A stretch of 64,000 nt of DNA from NCBI GenBank assembly GCA_963828215.1, contig CAWHFO010000042.1:124001-188000 (forward strand). The letters run 5' to 3'. The stretch is from CAVTJL01 sp963828215. Its GTDB lineage: Bacteria; Pseudomonadota; Alphaproteobacteria; Geminicoccales; Geminicoccaceae. The notes below the pieces were generated by a model. It made no database searches, was not told where the DNA came from, and saw only the letters and a list, made by a program, of their open reading frames with translations. Positions 55,158 through 63,241 of the stretch are shown piece by piece. A program made the translations under genes and the position numbers. Positions within the stretch are counted from its first letter, which is position 1, and each line of letters opens with the position of its first letter.

Positions 55158-56552
55158 TCAGAGCGGCGGGCCGGCGGGGCCGGGCGGTCGCAGGCGCTCG
55201 TAGGCGCGGGCGAGCCTCAGGACGCCCCGGTCGTCGAAGCGATGGCCGACGATCTGGAGGCCGATCGGCAGGCCCTCGCCGGTGAAGCCGCAAGTGATGG
55301 ACGCCGCCGGCTGCTCAGACTGGTTGAAGGGCGCGGTGAAGGCGATGTGCTCGAAGGGTCGGGCCGGGTCGCTCCCGGGACAGGGGGCCTCGGCCTCGTA
55401 GGCCGCAATCGGCGAGGTCGGCGTGAGGAGAAAGTCGAAGGGCTCGGTCGCGCTGACCGCCGCCTCGCGGAGCGCCATGATCTGGCCCAGCAACTCCATC
55501 ACGGCCAAGCCGGAGGCCGCCTCGGCCGACTCGCACCAGTCTCGGATGAACGGCAGCACGCGGAGGCGCCGCTCGGCCCCGAGCTTTTTCAGCTCCGCGG
55601 CCAGGCGGACGCGAAAGAAGAGGTCGAGGCCGCCCGCCATCGCAGGGGTCGTGAAGGGGGCCACGGGCTCGACGGTCGCTCCGGCCTCGGCCAGCGCCTG
55701 CGCCGCCGCCTGCACGGCCGCCCTGACCTCGGGCGTGGGCGGCGTGCCGACCCCGATATCGAGCAGGAGGCCCAGCCGGAGCCCACGGACCTCGCTGTCG
55801 AGGCCGTCCGCATAGTCGACGGCCTCGTAGGGGAGGCTCATGAAATCGCGGCTGTCGGGTGCCGACAGGATCGTCATCAGCATGGCCGCGTCGGTCACCG
55901 TCCGGGTCATGGGGCCGGTCACGCGGCCGAGATAGGGCGGATGGATGGGCACGCGGCCGAGGCTCGGCTTCAGCGCGAAAACGCCGCAATAGGCGGCGGG
56001 CAGTCGGACCGAGCCGCCGATGTCCGTGCCGAGTGCGAGGGGCGCGTAGCCGGCGGCGAGGCCGGCGCCGGCGCCGGCGCTCGAGCCCGCGGTGTTTCGG
56101 GCGAGGTTCCAGGGATTGCGCGTCACCCCGTGCAGGCTCGAGACCCCGGAGGCGAGCATGCCGAAATCGGGCATGGTGGTCTTGCCGAGAATGACGCAGC
56201 CGGCCTCGCGGACCCGAGCCGCGGGTGGCGCGTCCTGGGCGGCCGGAGGTCCCCCCTCCGCAGCCGCCGTGCCGACCGGTGTGGGCGACCCTCGGGTCGG
56301 GATATTGTCCTTGATGGTGATGGGCACGCCGTCCAGGGGCGAGAGGGGCAGGCCTCGCCACCATCTAGCCTCGCTGGCCCGCGCGGAGGCCAGGGCCTCA
56401 TCCTCGAGGACGAGATACATGGCGTTGAGCTTCGGCTCGAGCGACCTCACGCGCGCCAGCGCGGCCAGCGCCACCTCGACTGGCGAGAGGTTGCCGTCCC
56501 GGTAGGAGCGGGCGAGATCCGATCCGCCGAGCTCGTGAAGCGCCGAGGCCAT
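55158..56552 (-). CDS. Amidase-signature family hydrolase
   Basis: A 464-residue intact member of the amidase-signature family. ATG 56552 is chosen since GGGGAGAGG lies 7 bases upstream. The Ser-cisSer-Lys triad is present: K81 in ITIKDN, S157 in TAGSSAGA and nucleophile S181 in GTDIGGSVRLP. It hydrolyses an amide or ester. GatA function is unlikely without gatB/gatC nearby. It may be co-transcribed with the tungstate importer downstream. Confidence 0.92.
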   Translation of the reverse strand: MASALHELGGSDLARSYRDGNLSPVEVALAALARVRSLEPKLNAMYLVLEDEALASARASEARWWRGLPLSPLDGVPITIKDNIPTRGSPTPVGTAAAEGGPPAAQDAPPAARVREAGCVILGKTTMPDFGMLASGVSSLHGVTRNPWNLARNTAGSSAGAGAGLAAGYAPLALGTDIGGSVRLPAAYCGVFALKPSLGRVPIHPPYLGRVTGPMTRTVTDAAMLMTILSAPDSRDFMSLPYEAVDYADGLDSEVRGLRLGLLLDIGVGTPPTPEVRAAVQAAAQALAEAGATVEPVAPFTTPAMAGGLDLFFRVRLAAELKKLGAERRLRVLPFIRDWCESAEAASGLAVMELLGQIMALREAAVSATEPFDFLLTPTSPIAAYEAEAPCPGSDPARPFEHIAFTAPFNQSEQPAASITCGFTGEGLPIGLQIVGHRFDDRGVLRLARAYERLRPPGPAGPPL

Positions 56553-56697
56553 CGCCGTCATCCTCTCCCCGTCCCCCGCCGAGGGCAGAATAGCGACAAC
56601 CGGCCCCTTGGACGAGGCCGAGGCCGCGCCCTTTCCGTGACGCCGGGTAGCCGGGTGGTCTATGCTGCGGCGCAGAGGAGCAGCGTCAGTCGACGAA

Positions 56698-58479
56698 ATG
56701 AGCGAAACGCCCACCTCGGCCCCTCGGCGGAAGCTGTCGGCGATCCTGATCGCCGATATCGTGGGATTCTCGCGCCTGATGGCCGCGCACGAGGACGAGA
56801 CGTTCACCCGCGTCACCCGGGCGATCGATCTCTTCCGCTCGCTCGTCGTCAACTATGGCGGGCGCATCGTCGACGTGGCCGGCGACGCGGTCTTCGCCGT
56901 GTTCGACAGCGTGATGGAGGCGCTGCGGTTCGCCCAGGCGATCCAGCGCGAGTTCCGCGACGCGTCGATCTGGGCCGCGGGCACGGAGCCGATCCGCTTC
57001 CGCGTGGGCCTGCACGTGGGCGAGGTCATCATCGACGGCGACCGCGTCCAGGGCCATCACGTCAACATCACGGCCCGGACCCAGCTCCTCGCCGAGCCGG
57101 GCGGGATCTGCGTCACTGACGCGTTCCTCCGCACGCTACCCAAAAGCTGGCCGATCCGGACCCGCTCGCTCGGCCGCCCGGAGCTCAAGAACCTGGGCGA
57201 GATCGCCGAGATCTTCGCGGTCGAGATGGAGGGGCACCCGCTGGAGGTCACGGTGCGCCCGCCGGAGGAGCCGCCGCAAGCCATCCTCCCCGCCGATCCC
57301 TCGCCGAACCAGGAGATTTCGGTCGCGGTCCTGCCATTCGCCAATCTGTCGCGCGATCCGTCGGACGATCACCTCTGCGACGGCTTCACCGCCGACATCA
57401 TCACGAACCTCAGCCGCTTTCGCGAGGTCGCGGTCATCGCCCGTCACTCGGCCTTTCTCTTCAAGGACACGACCCTGCCCGCGGACCAGATCGCCCGCAG
57501 GCTGGGCGCGCACTACGTGCTCACCGGCGGGCTCCAGCACGGCGGCGATCGGCTGCGCGTCCGTGTGCATCTCGCCAGCGCCGAGGACGGCAGAATCATC
57601 TGGGCCGAGAACTATGACGGGCCGCTCAGCGAGATCTTCACGTTCCAGGACGACGTGTGCGGCGTCATCGCCTCGCGGCTCGCGTCGCAGATCGCCGCGG
57701 CCGAGCGCCGCCGGCTGGGCCGCCAGCACGTCCCGAGCCTTGCGGTCTACGGATTGATCCTGCGTGGCACCGACCTCAGCATCAAGCACCGGCGGGAGGC
57801 GATCCTGCACGCCCGGCGGCTCTTCGAGGAGGCGGCCCTCATCGATCCTCGATACGCCCGCTCCTACGCCGGGATGTCGCGGACCTTCAACCTGACCTGG
57901 CGCTACCGCTGGGCACCGGATCCTGCGGCTTGCCTCGACAAGGCGGTCGAGCTCGCGGAGCGGGCGATCGAGCACGACAGTCTCGATGCCCGGGGCTTCG
58001 GCGAGCTCGGCTACTCCTATCTCTACAAGCGTCGGCACGACGAGTCCCTGGCCTCCTACGAGCAGGCGCAGAACCTCAACCCCAACGATGCCGACATCCT
58101 GGCGGAGATGGGCGATGCGCTCGTCTACTCGGGCGACCCGAGCCGCGCCGTCGACCTGCTCCACCGGGCCATGCGCCTCAACCCCTACCATCCCGACTAC
58201 TATTTCTGGCTGCTCGGTGACGCCTACTTCACCCTCGGCGACGACAAGGCCACCATCGCCACCCTGCTCAAGATGCACGATCAGTCAGAGGCGCATCGCA
58301 TGCTCGCCGCGAGCTATGCGCACCTCGGCAAGCCTCGCGAGGCCCGATACCATGCGCAGCAGCTGTTGCTCGCCCATCCACAGTTCTCGCTGGAGCACTG
58401 GCGCACGGTGCCACCTTACAAGGACAAGGCGGTCCTCCAGCGCTTCGTCGACGGCCTTCGCCGCGCCGGCCTCAAGTGA
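56698..58479 (+). CDS. Class III adenylate/guanylate cyclase with TolB-like and TPR domains
   Basis: A 593-residue intact protein from ATG 56698. The cyclase domain has metal ligands D20 (LIADIVGFSRL) and D63 (VAGDAVFAVF) and the Asn/Arg pair in HVNITARTQ. A TolB-N/FlgO-like segment (SVAVLPFANLSRDPSDDHLC) follows near residue 205, then a TPR region (YEQAQNLNPNDADILAEMGD, HRAMRLNPYHPDYYFWLLGD). It makes a cyclic nucleotide in response to an unknown protein partner sensed by the TPRs. It is a paralogue of the frameshifted gene at 1141-2959 and converges on the GANV-repeat gene, with only 4 bp between stops. Confidence 0.92.
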   Translation: MSETPTSAPRRKLSAILIADIVGFSRLMAAHEDETFTRVTRAIDLFRSLVVNYGGRIVDVAGDAVFAVFDSVMEALRFAQAIQREFRDASIWAAGTEPIRFRVGLHVGEVIIDGDRVQGHHVNITARTQLLAEPGGICVTDAFLRTLPKSWPIRTRSLGRPELKNLGEIAEIFAVEMEGHPLEVTVRPPEEPPQAILPADPSPNQEISVAVLPFANLSRDPSDDHLCDGFTADIITNLSRFREVAVIARHSAFLFKDTTLPADQIARRLGAHYVLTGGLQHGGDRLRVRVHLASAEDGRIIWAENYDGPLSEIFTFQDDVCGVIASRLASQIAAAERRRLGRQHVPSLAVYGLILRGTDLSIKHRREAILHARRLFEEAALIDPRYARSYAGMSRTFNLTWRYRWAPDPAACLDKAVELAERAIEHDSLDARGFGELGYSYLYKRRHDESLASYEQAQNLNPNDADILAEMGDALVYSGDPSRAVDLLHRAMRLNPYHPDYYFWLLGDAYFTLGDDKATIATLLKMHDQSEAHRMLAASYAHLGKPREARYHAQQLLLAHPQFSLEHWRTVPPYKDKAVLQRFVDGLRRAGLK

Positions 58480-58483
58480 CCCG

Positions 58484-59182
58484 TCAACGCGCGCGCACGT
58501 TGGCGCCCACATTGGCACCGACGTTCGCACCCACATTCGCACCGACGTTTGCCCCGGCATTCGCGCCGACATTGGCACCGGCCCCGCGCATGGAGCCCAT
58601 CTCCGAATTCAGAAGAATCTCGTCAAAGGGTCCGGCCATGGTGTCGAGCCGCAGCGAATAGTCGCCCTTGTCGTAGCCCCAGACGCGCATGTCCTGAGAG
58701 AAGGAGTAATCTTCCGTGGCGACGCCCGTGCGGTCGGCCGTGTCGGGGCCACGGGCATACCGCCAATCCTGGGGCTGGCTCGGCAGCCGCTCCGCTCGAA
58801 GGCCCGGGCCATGCACGAGAAAGATCGCGGGTCGACCCAAGTCGTAGTAATGCCCCTCAAAAGCGAAAGCATAAATCCGAGCCAAGCGGGCGTCAGGAGC
58901 CTCCAGCTGTTGCTGCAGAAAGTTATTGGCCCCGCGGCGACGTGGGATCATGTTTTCGTAAATTCCTTCCCCCTTCTTCTTGAGTTCCGTTTCGTCCTTC
59001 TCATCGATGAACGCGCCTTCCCCATTCAGATCGGCCTCCGCCACGCATGCCTTCTTGCAGCCCTCCTCGAACGTAACGTCATTTCCCTCGTCGTCCTTCC
59101 CGAAGTTCGTCCCAAGGCGTATGTCGATCATCACCCGGCCGTAGATCAGCACGCCAGATGGATGCAGAAGTGTCTCGGGCAT
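58484..59182 (-). CDS. Protein of unknown function with C-terminal tandem GANV repeats
   Basis: 232 residues from ATG 59182. The first 199 residues are globular and acidic in the middle (DVTFEEGCKKACVAEADLNG, DEKDETELKKKGEG) with an aromatic C-terminal part (YAFAFEGHYYDLG, EDYSFSQDMRVWGYDKGDYS). No signal peptide or known domain is seen. Residues about 202-229 are seven four-residue units, GANV with one GANA, followed by RAR and the stop. It is the last gene of a minus-strand set downstream of YcaO, TfuA and a metalloprotein, 40 bp after the last. It could be a substrate of that machinery, but this is inference from position and the Gly-rich tail. Confidence 0.7.
   Translation of the reverse strand: MPETLLHPSGVLIYGRVMIDIRLGTNFGKDDEGNDVTFEEGCKKACVAEADLNGEGAFIDEKDETELKKKGEGIYENMIPRRRGANNFLQQQLEAPDARLARIYAFAFEGHYYDLGRPAIFLVHGPGLRAERLPSQPQDWRYARGPDTADRTGVATEDYSFSQDMRVWGYDKGDYSLRLDTMAGPFDEILLNSEMGSMRGAGANVGANAGANVGANVGANVGANVGANVRAR
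58500..58583. repeat. Seven tandem 12-bp units encoding the GANV tail
   Basis: Seven consecutive 12-bp units on the plus strand of the pattern TTSGCRCCSACR (for example TTCGCACCGACG). They vary mainly at third codon positions of the minus-strand gene and keep the GANV frame. Confidence 0.85.
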
Positions 59183-59222
59183 TGGCTTCCTCCACTCCGT
59201 TATTGGTAGGTGGCTGAGGTCG

Positions 59223-60560
59223 TCAAAGCGCACGCCTTCCCATACCTGTCCCCGCGGGTCGCTGCATCGAGCGTGGTGGCGTCCAGGTGCGGGCCGAGCC
59301 GATGTGGCTCCGGGTCGGCAGGTTCGAGAGCAGCGGCCCCACGCGCGTCGTCCAGATCTCGCGCCAGGCGAAGCTCGCGTCGATCGTCCCGACGAAGCGC
59401 CCGCCCGTGATCTCGCGGTCGGCGGCGAGCAGCGCCTGGCCGACGGCGACATAGGTGATGCCGTCGGCGGTGAGGCGTCGCCAGGCGCGCGCGAGGTAGG
59501 CGGCGATCAGGTCCCGCGCGTCGATGAAGGCCCGCTTGAAAGCCAGCGGCGATGCCCCGTAGCCCTGCTGGTACATGGCGTCGATCGCATGCTGGAAGGC
59601 CAGCATCCGGTCGAGGTTGGTCGAGAGCTCAACGACGACGGGATCGATCAGCCGCCGCTCGGCCAGCAGGATCTGATAGATCTCGATCAGGATGTCGAAG
59701 ACGGCGCCGGTCAGCGGCAGCGACAGGTCGTGCTCGTCGCGCCAGCCGACCGCGAACTCCGACAGCTTCACGCTGTTGGACGCGGTGCGGATCTGGTCGC
59801 TGCTGGTGAGCTCGGCGAAGCGGTTGAGCTCGTTGACGATGTAGAGATTGCCGCTGGTCGTATCGAGAACGTCGTCGACCACCTCGTCGAAATGCGCCGC
59901 CGCGATCAGCGCCACGAAGTCGGCCATCAACTCGTGAAAGCCGCGAAACTCGGCCCCCGGCACGCCCCGCGGGAAGCCCAGGATCGAGAAGAGAAAGAGG
60001 TGCCCGAGCTCGTGCGCCATAACGTCGAAATTGAGCGCGAACGGATGGGCCGGCCCTCGCCGCGGCAGGCTCGTGCCGAGCTCGAGATAGCCGTAGCCCG
60101 ACTGGGCGTTGTCGTAGTCCTCGAGGGTGCTGATCTCGAGACGCGGATACAGGTGGGCGAAATGCCAGGGCACGAAGCCGATGAACGGCTCCCAGACGTC
60201 GAGCACGAACCGCACCACGCCGTAGGCGTGTGCCGCGGGGAAGGTCGGATCGAGCGGCTCGAGATGGTCGAAATGGCCCTCTCGATCGGGCATGGCCGGA
60301 GGCAGGCTGGGACCCCGCCATGGCGGGAAGAACGCCACCGGGCGGCCGCTCGGGCCGGCATACTCCCCATAGGGCAAGCGCTTGCCGATAGGGAGAACGG
60401 CATACATCCGCCGATCCGCCGGGCCGGCCTGGATGCTGCCCGCCGGCGGCGAGAGCGTCACGACGACGGGGTCGCGGTAAGCCTCGAGGAACGAGGGCTG
60501 CGGAAACAGCCTGAATCTCGTTCCCTGGCTCGCCGGTGGCCTGCGCGTGGCTGCGGCCAT
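59223..60560 (-). CDS. Putative zinc metallopeptidase (HExxH) in the YcaO-TfuA operon
   Basis: 445 residues from ATG 60560; an upstream start at 60686 would overlap tfuA. The zinc motif HELGH is at residues 183-187, within NFDVMAHELGHLFLFS, and a second acidic motif, FHELMADFVAL (E210), follows 23 residues later as in gluzincin-type peptidases. No signal peptide is seen; the N-terminal 100 residues are proline-rich (PVAFFPPWRGPSLPPAMP). No exact peptidase family is recognised. Its position between tfuA and the repeat-protein gene suggests it processes or hydrolyses the modified product. Confidence 0.7.
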   Translation of the reverse strand: MAAATRRPPASQGTRFRLFPQPSFLEAYRDPVVVTLSPPAGSIQAGPADRRMYAVLPIGKRLPYGEYAGPSGRPVAFFPPWRGPSLPPAMPDREGHFDHLEPLDPTFPAAHAYGVVRFVLDVWEPFIGFVPWHFAHLYPRLEISTLEDYDNAQSGYGYLELGTSLPRRGPAHPFALNFDVMAHELGHLFLFSILGFPRGVPGAEFRGFHELMADFVALIAAAHFDEVVDDVLDTTSGNLYIVNELNRFAELTSSDQIRTASNSVKLSEFAVGWRDEHDLSLPLTGAVFDILIEIYQILLAERRLIDPVVVELSTNLDRMLAFQHAIDAMYQQGYGASPLAFKRAFIDARDLIAAYLARAWRRLTADGITYVAVGQALLAADREITGGRFVGTIDASFAWREIWTTRVGPLLSNLPTRSHIGSARTWTPPRSMQRPAGTGMGRRAL

Positions 60561-60609
60561 GGCTCCGACTCGATCCCCCCAATAGCGCCAACCCGAGACG
60601 GACGGCCCC

Positions 60610-61953
60610 TTACGCGGAGCCGCCCTCGGACCTCTGACCCGAATACACGAATTCGCGAAGCAGGCTGTGATGAAAATCATCGACACCGGCGAATCCCGCG
60701 TTCGCCAGCCAGTCCTGCCAGTCGTCGGGCATCGACATGCCGAGGCGCTGCTCGAAGAACCAGAGACGGAGCGCTGCCGGGGTCATGGCCATGTCGAGCG
60801 GCGTGGCGCCGTCGGTGCCCGCCCGCTCGAGCGCCAGCCGCTTGTCCCGCGCCCGGTCGGCGAGACGCGGATAGTGCCCCTGCCGGCGCAGCTCGTCGAT
60901 CAGCCGCCCGGCCTGACCGCGCAGGCTCTCCCTCGCGAGGCTCTGGAGCAGGGCCTCGGCGCCGGCGAGGCGATCGAGGTCGGCCGGGCCGGTGGCGTTG
61001 CGATCGTGCCAGGCCTGACGTGCCGCACCGGAGAAGAGGCCATGGCGGGCAGCCAGGGCCGACCGGGCCGCCTGCTGCTCCCGCAGCGTGGCCTCGCGAC
61101 CGCGCCGCCCGGCCTCGCGCGACGTCAGCAGATGGAGGAGCGCCCGCTCGCGCAGCGATGCGTGGAGCGCGGGCTCGAGGCGCAGCTCGTCGAGCACGCC
61201 CCGATCGGCCTCGCTGGCCGCCGCCTCCCCGACCACGGAGCCGGCGACACGATCGAAAATCTCGGTCCACTCGAACGACCAGTCCCGTTCCGCCGGCGCC
61301 GCGGGAGCCTGGACCAGCTCCGTCACCTGCTGGACCAGCTCCAGCGCGTCCAGCCGCTTCTGGTCCACGGCACCGGCTCTCAGCCAGGCCCGAAACGCCT
61401 CGGGCACCGGTTGACCCGTGCGCCGCGCCACGGCGTCGAGCACCTGCTCCCAGGTCCGTTCCTTGTAGAACAGCGATTTCGCGACCCCGCCGATCAGGCC
61501 GGCCGGGGCGGCCGTGAGCACGCCGGCGGCCAGGGCCGCGTCGAGCGTCGCCTCCACGTTCACCATCGCCTCGGTGACCGGCGCCCAGCCGGCTTCGGCG
61601 GGCGCGTGGATCAGGGCCACGTCGTCGTCGTCGACCAGCCGCTCGTCCCGATAGGCCGCAAAAATGCGGCCCACGCCCCGCATGCCGAACGGATGCAGCT
61701 CGGCGGCACGGAGCGCGCCCATGCTGGCGGCTCCCAGGACCAGGGCACCCCGGTCCAGCGCCCAGAGGATCTCCTTGTGGAGGACGGCGGGCTCGCCCTC
61801 GAAGTAGCCGTCGACGATGCCGAGGATGCGGGCACCCTGCTCGACCGCGGAGAGGACATCGCCCTGGGCCACAGGCGGCCGCCAGACGACGCCCGCCACC
61901 CGGGTCCGGTCGGCGGGGCGCAGCGAGGGGCCGGCGAAGATCCAGGCGGTCAT
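60610..61953 (-). CDS. tfuA: TfuA domain protein
   Basis: 447 residues from ATG 61953, overlapping the YcaO stop by 4 bp (ATGA). The TfuA core is clear: WIFAGPSLRPADR, RPPVAQGDVLSAV, ILGIVDGYFEGEPAVLHKEI, GALVLGAASMGALRAAELHP, FGMRGVGRIFAAYRDERLVD and DDVALIHAPAEAGW. TfuA proteins partner with YcaO and are thought to deliver sulfur or act as allosteric partner in ATP-dependent backbone thioamidation. This one is longer than the roughly 200-residue core and has a C-terminal helical extension of about 200 residues. Confidence 0.92.
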   Translation of the reverse strand: MTAWIFAGPSLRPADRTRVAGVVWRPPVAQGDVLSAVEQGARILGIVDGYFEGEPAVLHKEILWALDRGALVLGAASMGALRAAELHPFGMRGVGRIFAAYRDERLVDDDDVALIHAPAEAGWAPVTEAMVNVEATLDAALAAGVLTAAPAGLIGGVAKSLFYKERTWEQVLDAVARRTGQPVPEAFRAWLRAGAVDQKRLDALELVQQVTELVQAPAAPAERDWSFEWTEIFDRVAGSVVGEAAASEADRGVLDELRLEPALHASLRERALLHLLTSREAGRRGREATLREQQAARSALAARHGLFSGAARQAWHDRNATGPADLDRLAGAEALLQSLARESLRGQAGRLIDELRRQGHYPRLADRARDKRLALERAGTDGATPLDMAMTPAALRLWFFEQRLGMSMPDDWQDWLANAGFAGVDDFHHSLLREFVYSGQRSEGGSA

Positions 61954-63197
61954 GCGGAGAGGCCCCCTGCCCGTCGCGCCTGCGGCACGATCTCGGCCGC
62001 CTCGTCGTCATCGGGCCGGAGCCCCGGCACGACCACCCGCACCACCGCGAGACCGACATCCTCGCGCGTCAGGTCGACCAGGAGCGCCTCGCCGAGCCCG
62101 GCGGCTTCGAGCCGGTCGAGGATATGGCCGAGATCGGCAGCGAAGCTCGGCAGCACGACGCTCGGCACGGCCACGAAAGAAAGCTCGGGAGGATCGGCCA
62201 GGAGCGTCGCCAGGGAGGCGAGGCGCCGGGCCGTGGCCGCTCGCCCGTAGTGCTGGCGGGGCAGGTCGTCCCGGGCTCCGGCGATGTAGGTGAGGCGGAC
62301 CTGGGCCGCCTCGAGCAGGGCACGCAGCAGGGCGATGGCCGCTGTCGGATGCGCGCCGCTGCCGAAGCCGGGATGCGCTCCGTCGCTCCGCCCGTCGCGC
62401 AGCACCGCCAGAAAGGAGGCGATGCCGACAGCGCTCGTGGTGCTCCAGACGGCAACCTCGAAGCCCGCCTCCACATAGCGCTCGATGACGCCCCGGCAGG
62501 CGGGATCGTCGATCGAGCCGAGGTCGAGCCGGGTGGCGGCGCGCTCGCTCCGCGCGTGCGCCGACCAGCGGGCGTTGGCGTCCCGCTCGATGACCTCGGC
62601 CAGCGCATGGCAGGCGGCCTCGAGACGGTGCATGCCCGATGCGAGCCCATTGGTGCTGGCGACGAAGAGGCCGCTGCCGGGCGGCCCGGGCAGCGTGTAG
62701 TCGGTATGCACGAGCTCGTAGGGCAGCCAGCGCTGCTCGCCCGAGAAGAGCTCGTGGGCCTCGATCCAGAGGAGCCGGCTGGTCGGCCGCCACGGCCGCT
62801 CGTTGCGGTGCGGCAGCCGGTCGAGGTCGGCCAGCGGATGCTCGCCCTCGAGCTCCCGGGCGCTCGCATAGCGCAGCGGCAGGGTGATGCGCTCGGCGTG
62901 CCAGGTCTCGGCGGCCTCCATCAGCGCCGAGGCGGTGGCCGCGTCCTGATCGATCCCCTTGCCCAGCGACACGGCGACCGAGCGCGACAGCGGCCGGCAG
63001 CTCATCACGACCGGCACGCCGATGCGGTCGAGGCCGGTCAGGTTGCCGACGCGGGTGATGCCGAGGGCCGGCATCAGCCGGCGTGCGATCTCCACGGTAG
63101 CGGCCGGCGGGCGCGTGCGATGGGTGCCCGACAGCCATGCCTTGGCACCCTCGTCAGGGCCTGCCCATTGTTTCCAGCCGCGGTCGCTCGCCGACAT
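61950..63197 (-). CDS. ycaO: YcaO-domain ATP-dependent peptide-modifying enzyme
   Basis: 415 residues from ATG 63197 (an ATG three codons upstream is possible). The YcaO ATP-binding motifs are present: GKGIDQDAATASALMEAAE (79-97) and ALAEVIERDA (198-207), with LDLGSIDDPA and VWSTTSAVG matching later core strands. The C-terminus (QARRAGGLSA) lacks the PxPxP of azoline-forming YcaOs, consistent with a thioamide-forming type. It phosphorylates a peptide amide oxygen and, with TfuA, would replace it by sulfur. It is translationally coupled to tfuA. Confidence 0.92.
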   Translation of the reverse strand: MSASDRGWKQWAGPDEGAKAWLSGTHRTRPPAATVEIARRLMPALGITRVGNLTGLDRIGVPVVMSCRPLSRSVAVSLGKGIDQDAATASALMEAAETWHAERITLPLRYASARELEGEHPLADLDRLPHRNERPWRPTSRLLWIEAHELFSGEQRWLPYELVHTDYTLPGPPGSGLFVASTNGLASGMHRLEAACHALAEVIERDANARWSAHARSERAATRLDLGSIDDPACRGVIERYVEAGFEVAVWSTTSAVGIASFLAVLRDGRSDGAHPGFGSGAHPTAAIALLRALLEAAQVRLTYIAGARDDLPRQHYGRAATARRLASLATLLADPPELSFVAVPSVVLPSFAADLGHILDRLEAAGLGEALLVDLTREDVGLAVVRVVVPGLRPDDDEAAEIVPQARRAGGLSA

Positions 63198-63241
63198 GCC
63201 CGCCATCTTGGCGCGTCGGGCCCGGCAAATGAAGAGGCCGA

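Noticed and set aside
58500..58583. Short tandem repeats as a possible CRISPR array
   Set aside because: Units are 12 bp, directly adjacent without spacers, and in frame with a protein. No CRISPR array or cas gene is present anywhere in the window.
59304..61517. A 737-codon plus-strand open frame opposite the metalloprotein and tfuA
   Set aside because: Shadow of two well-supported minus-strand genes; composition is dominated by Arg, Ala, Gly and Pro.
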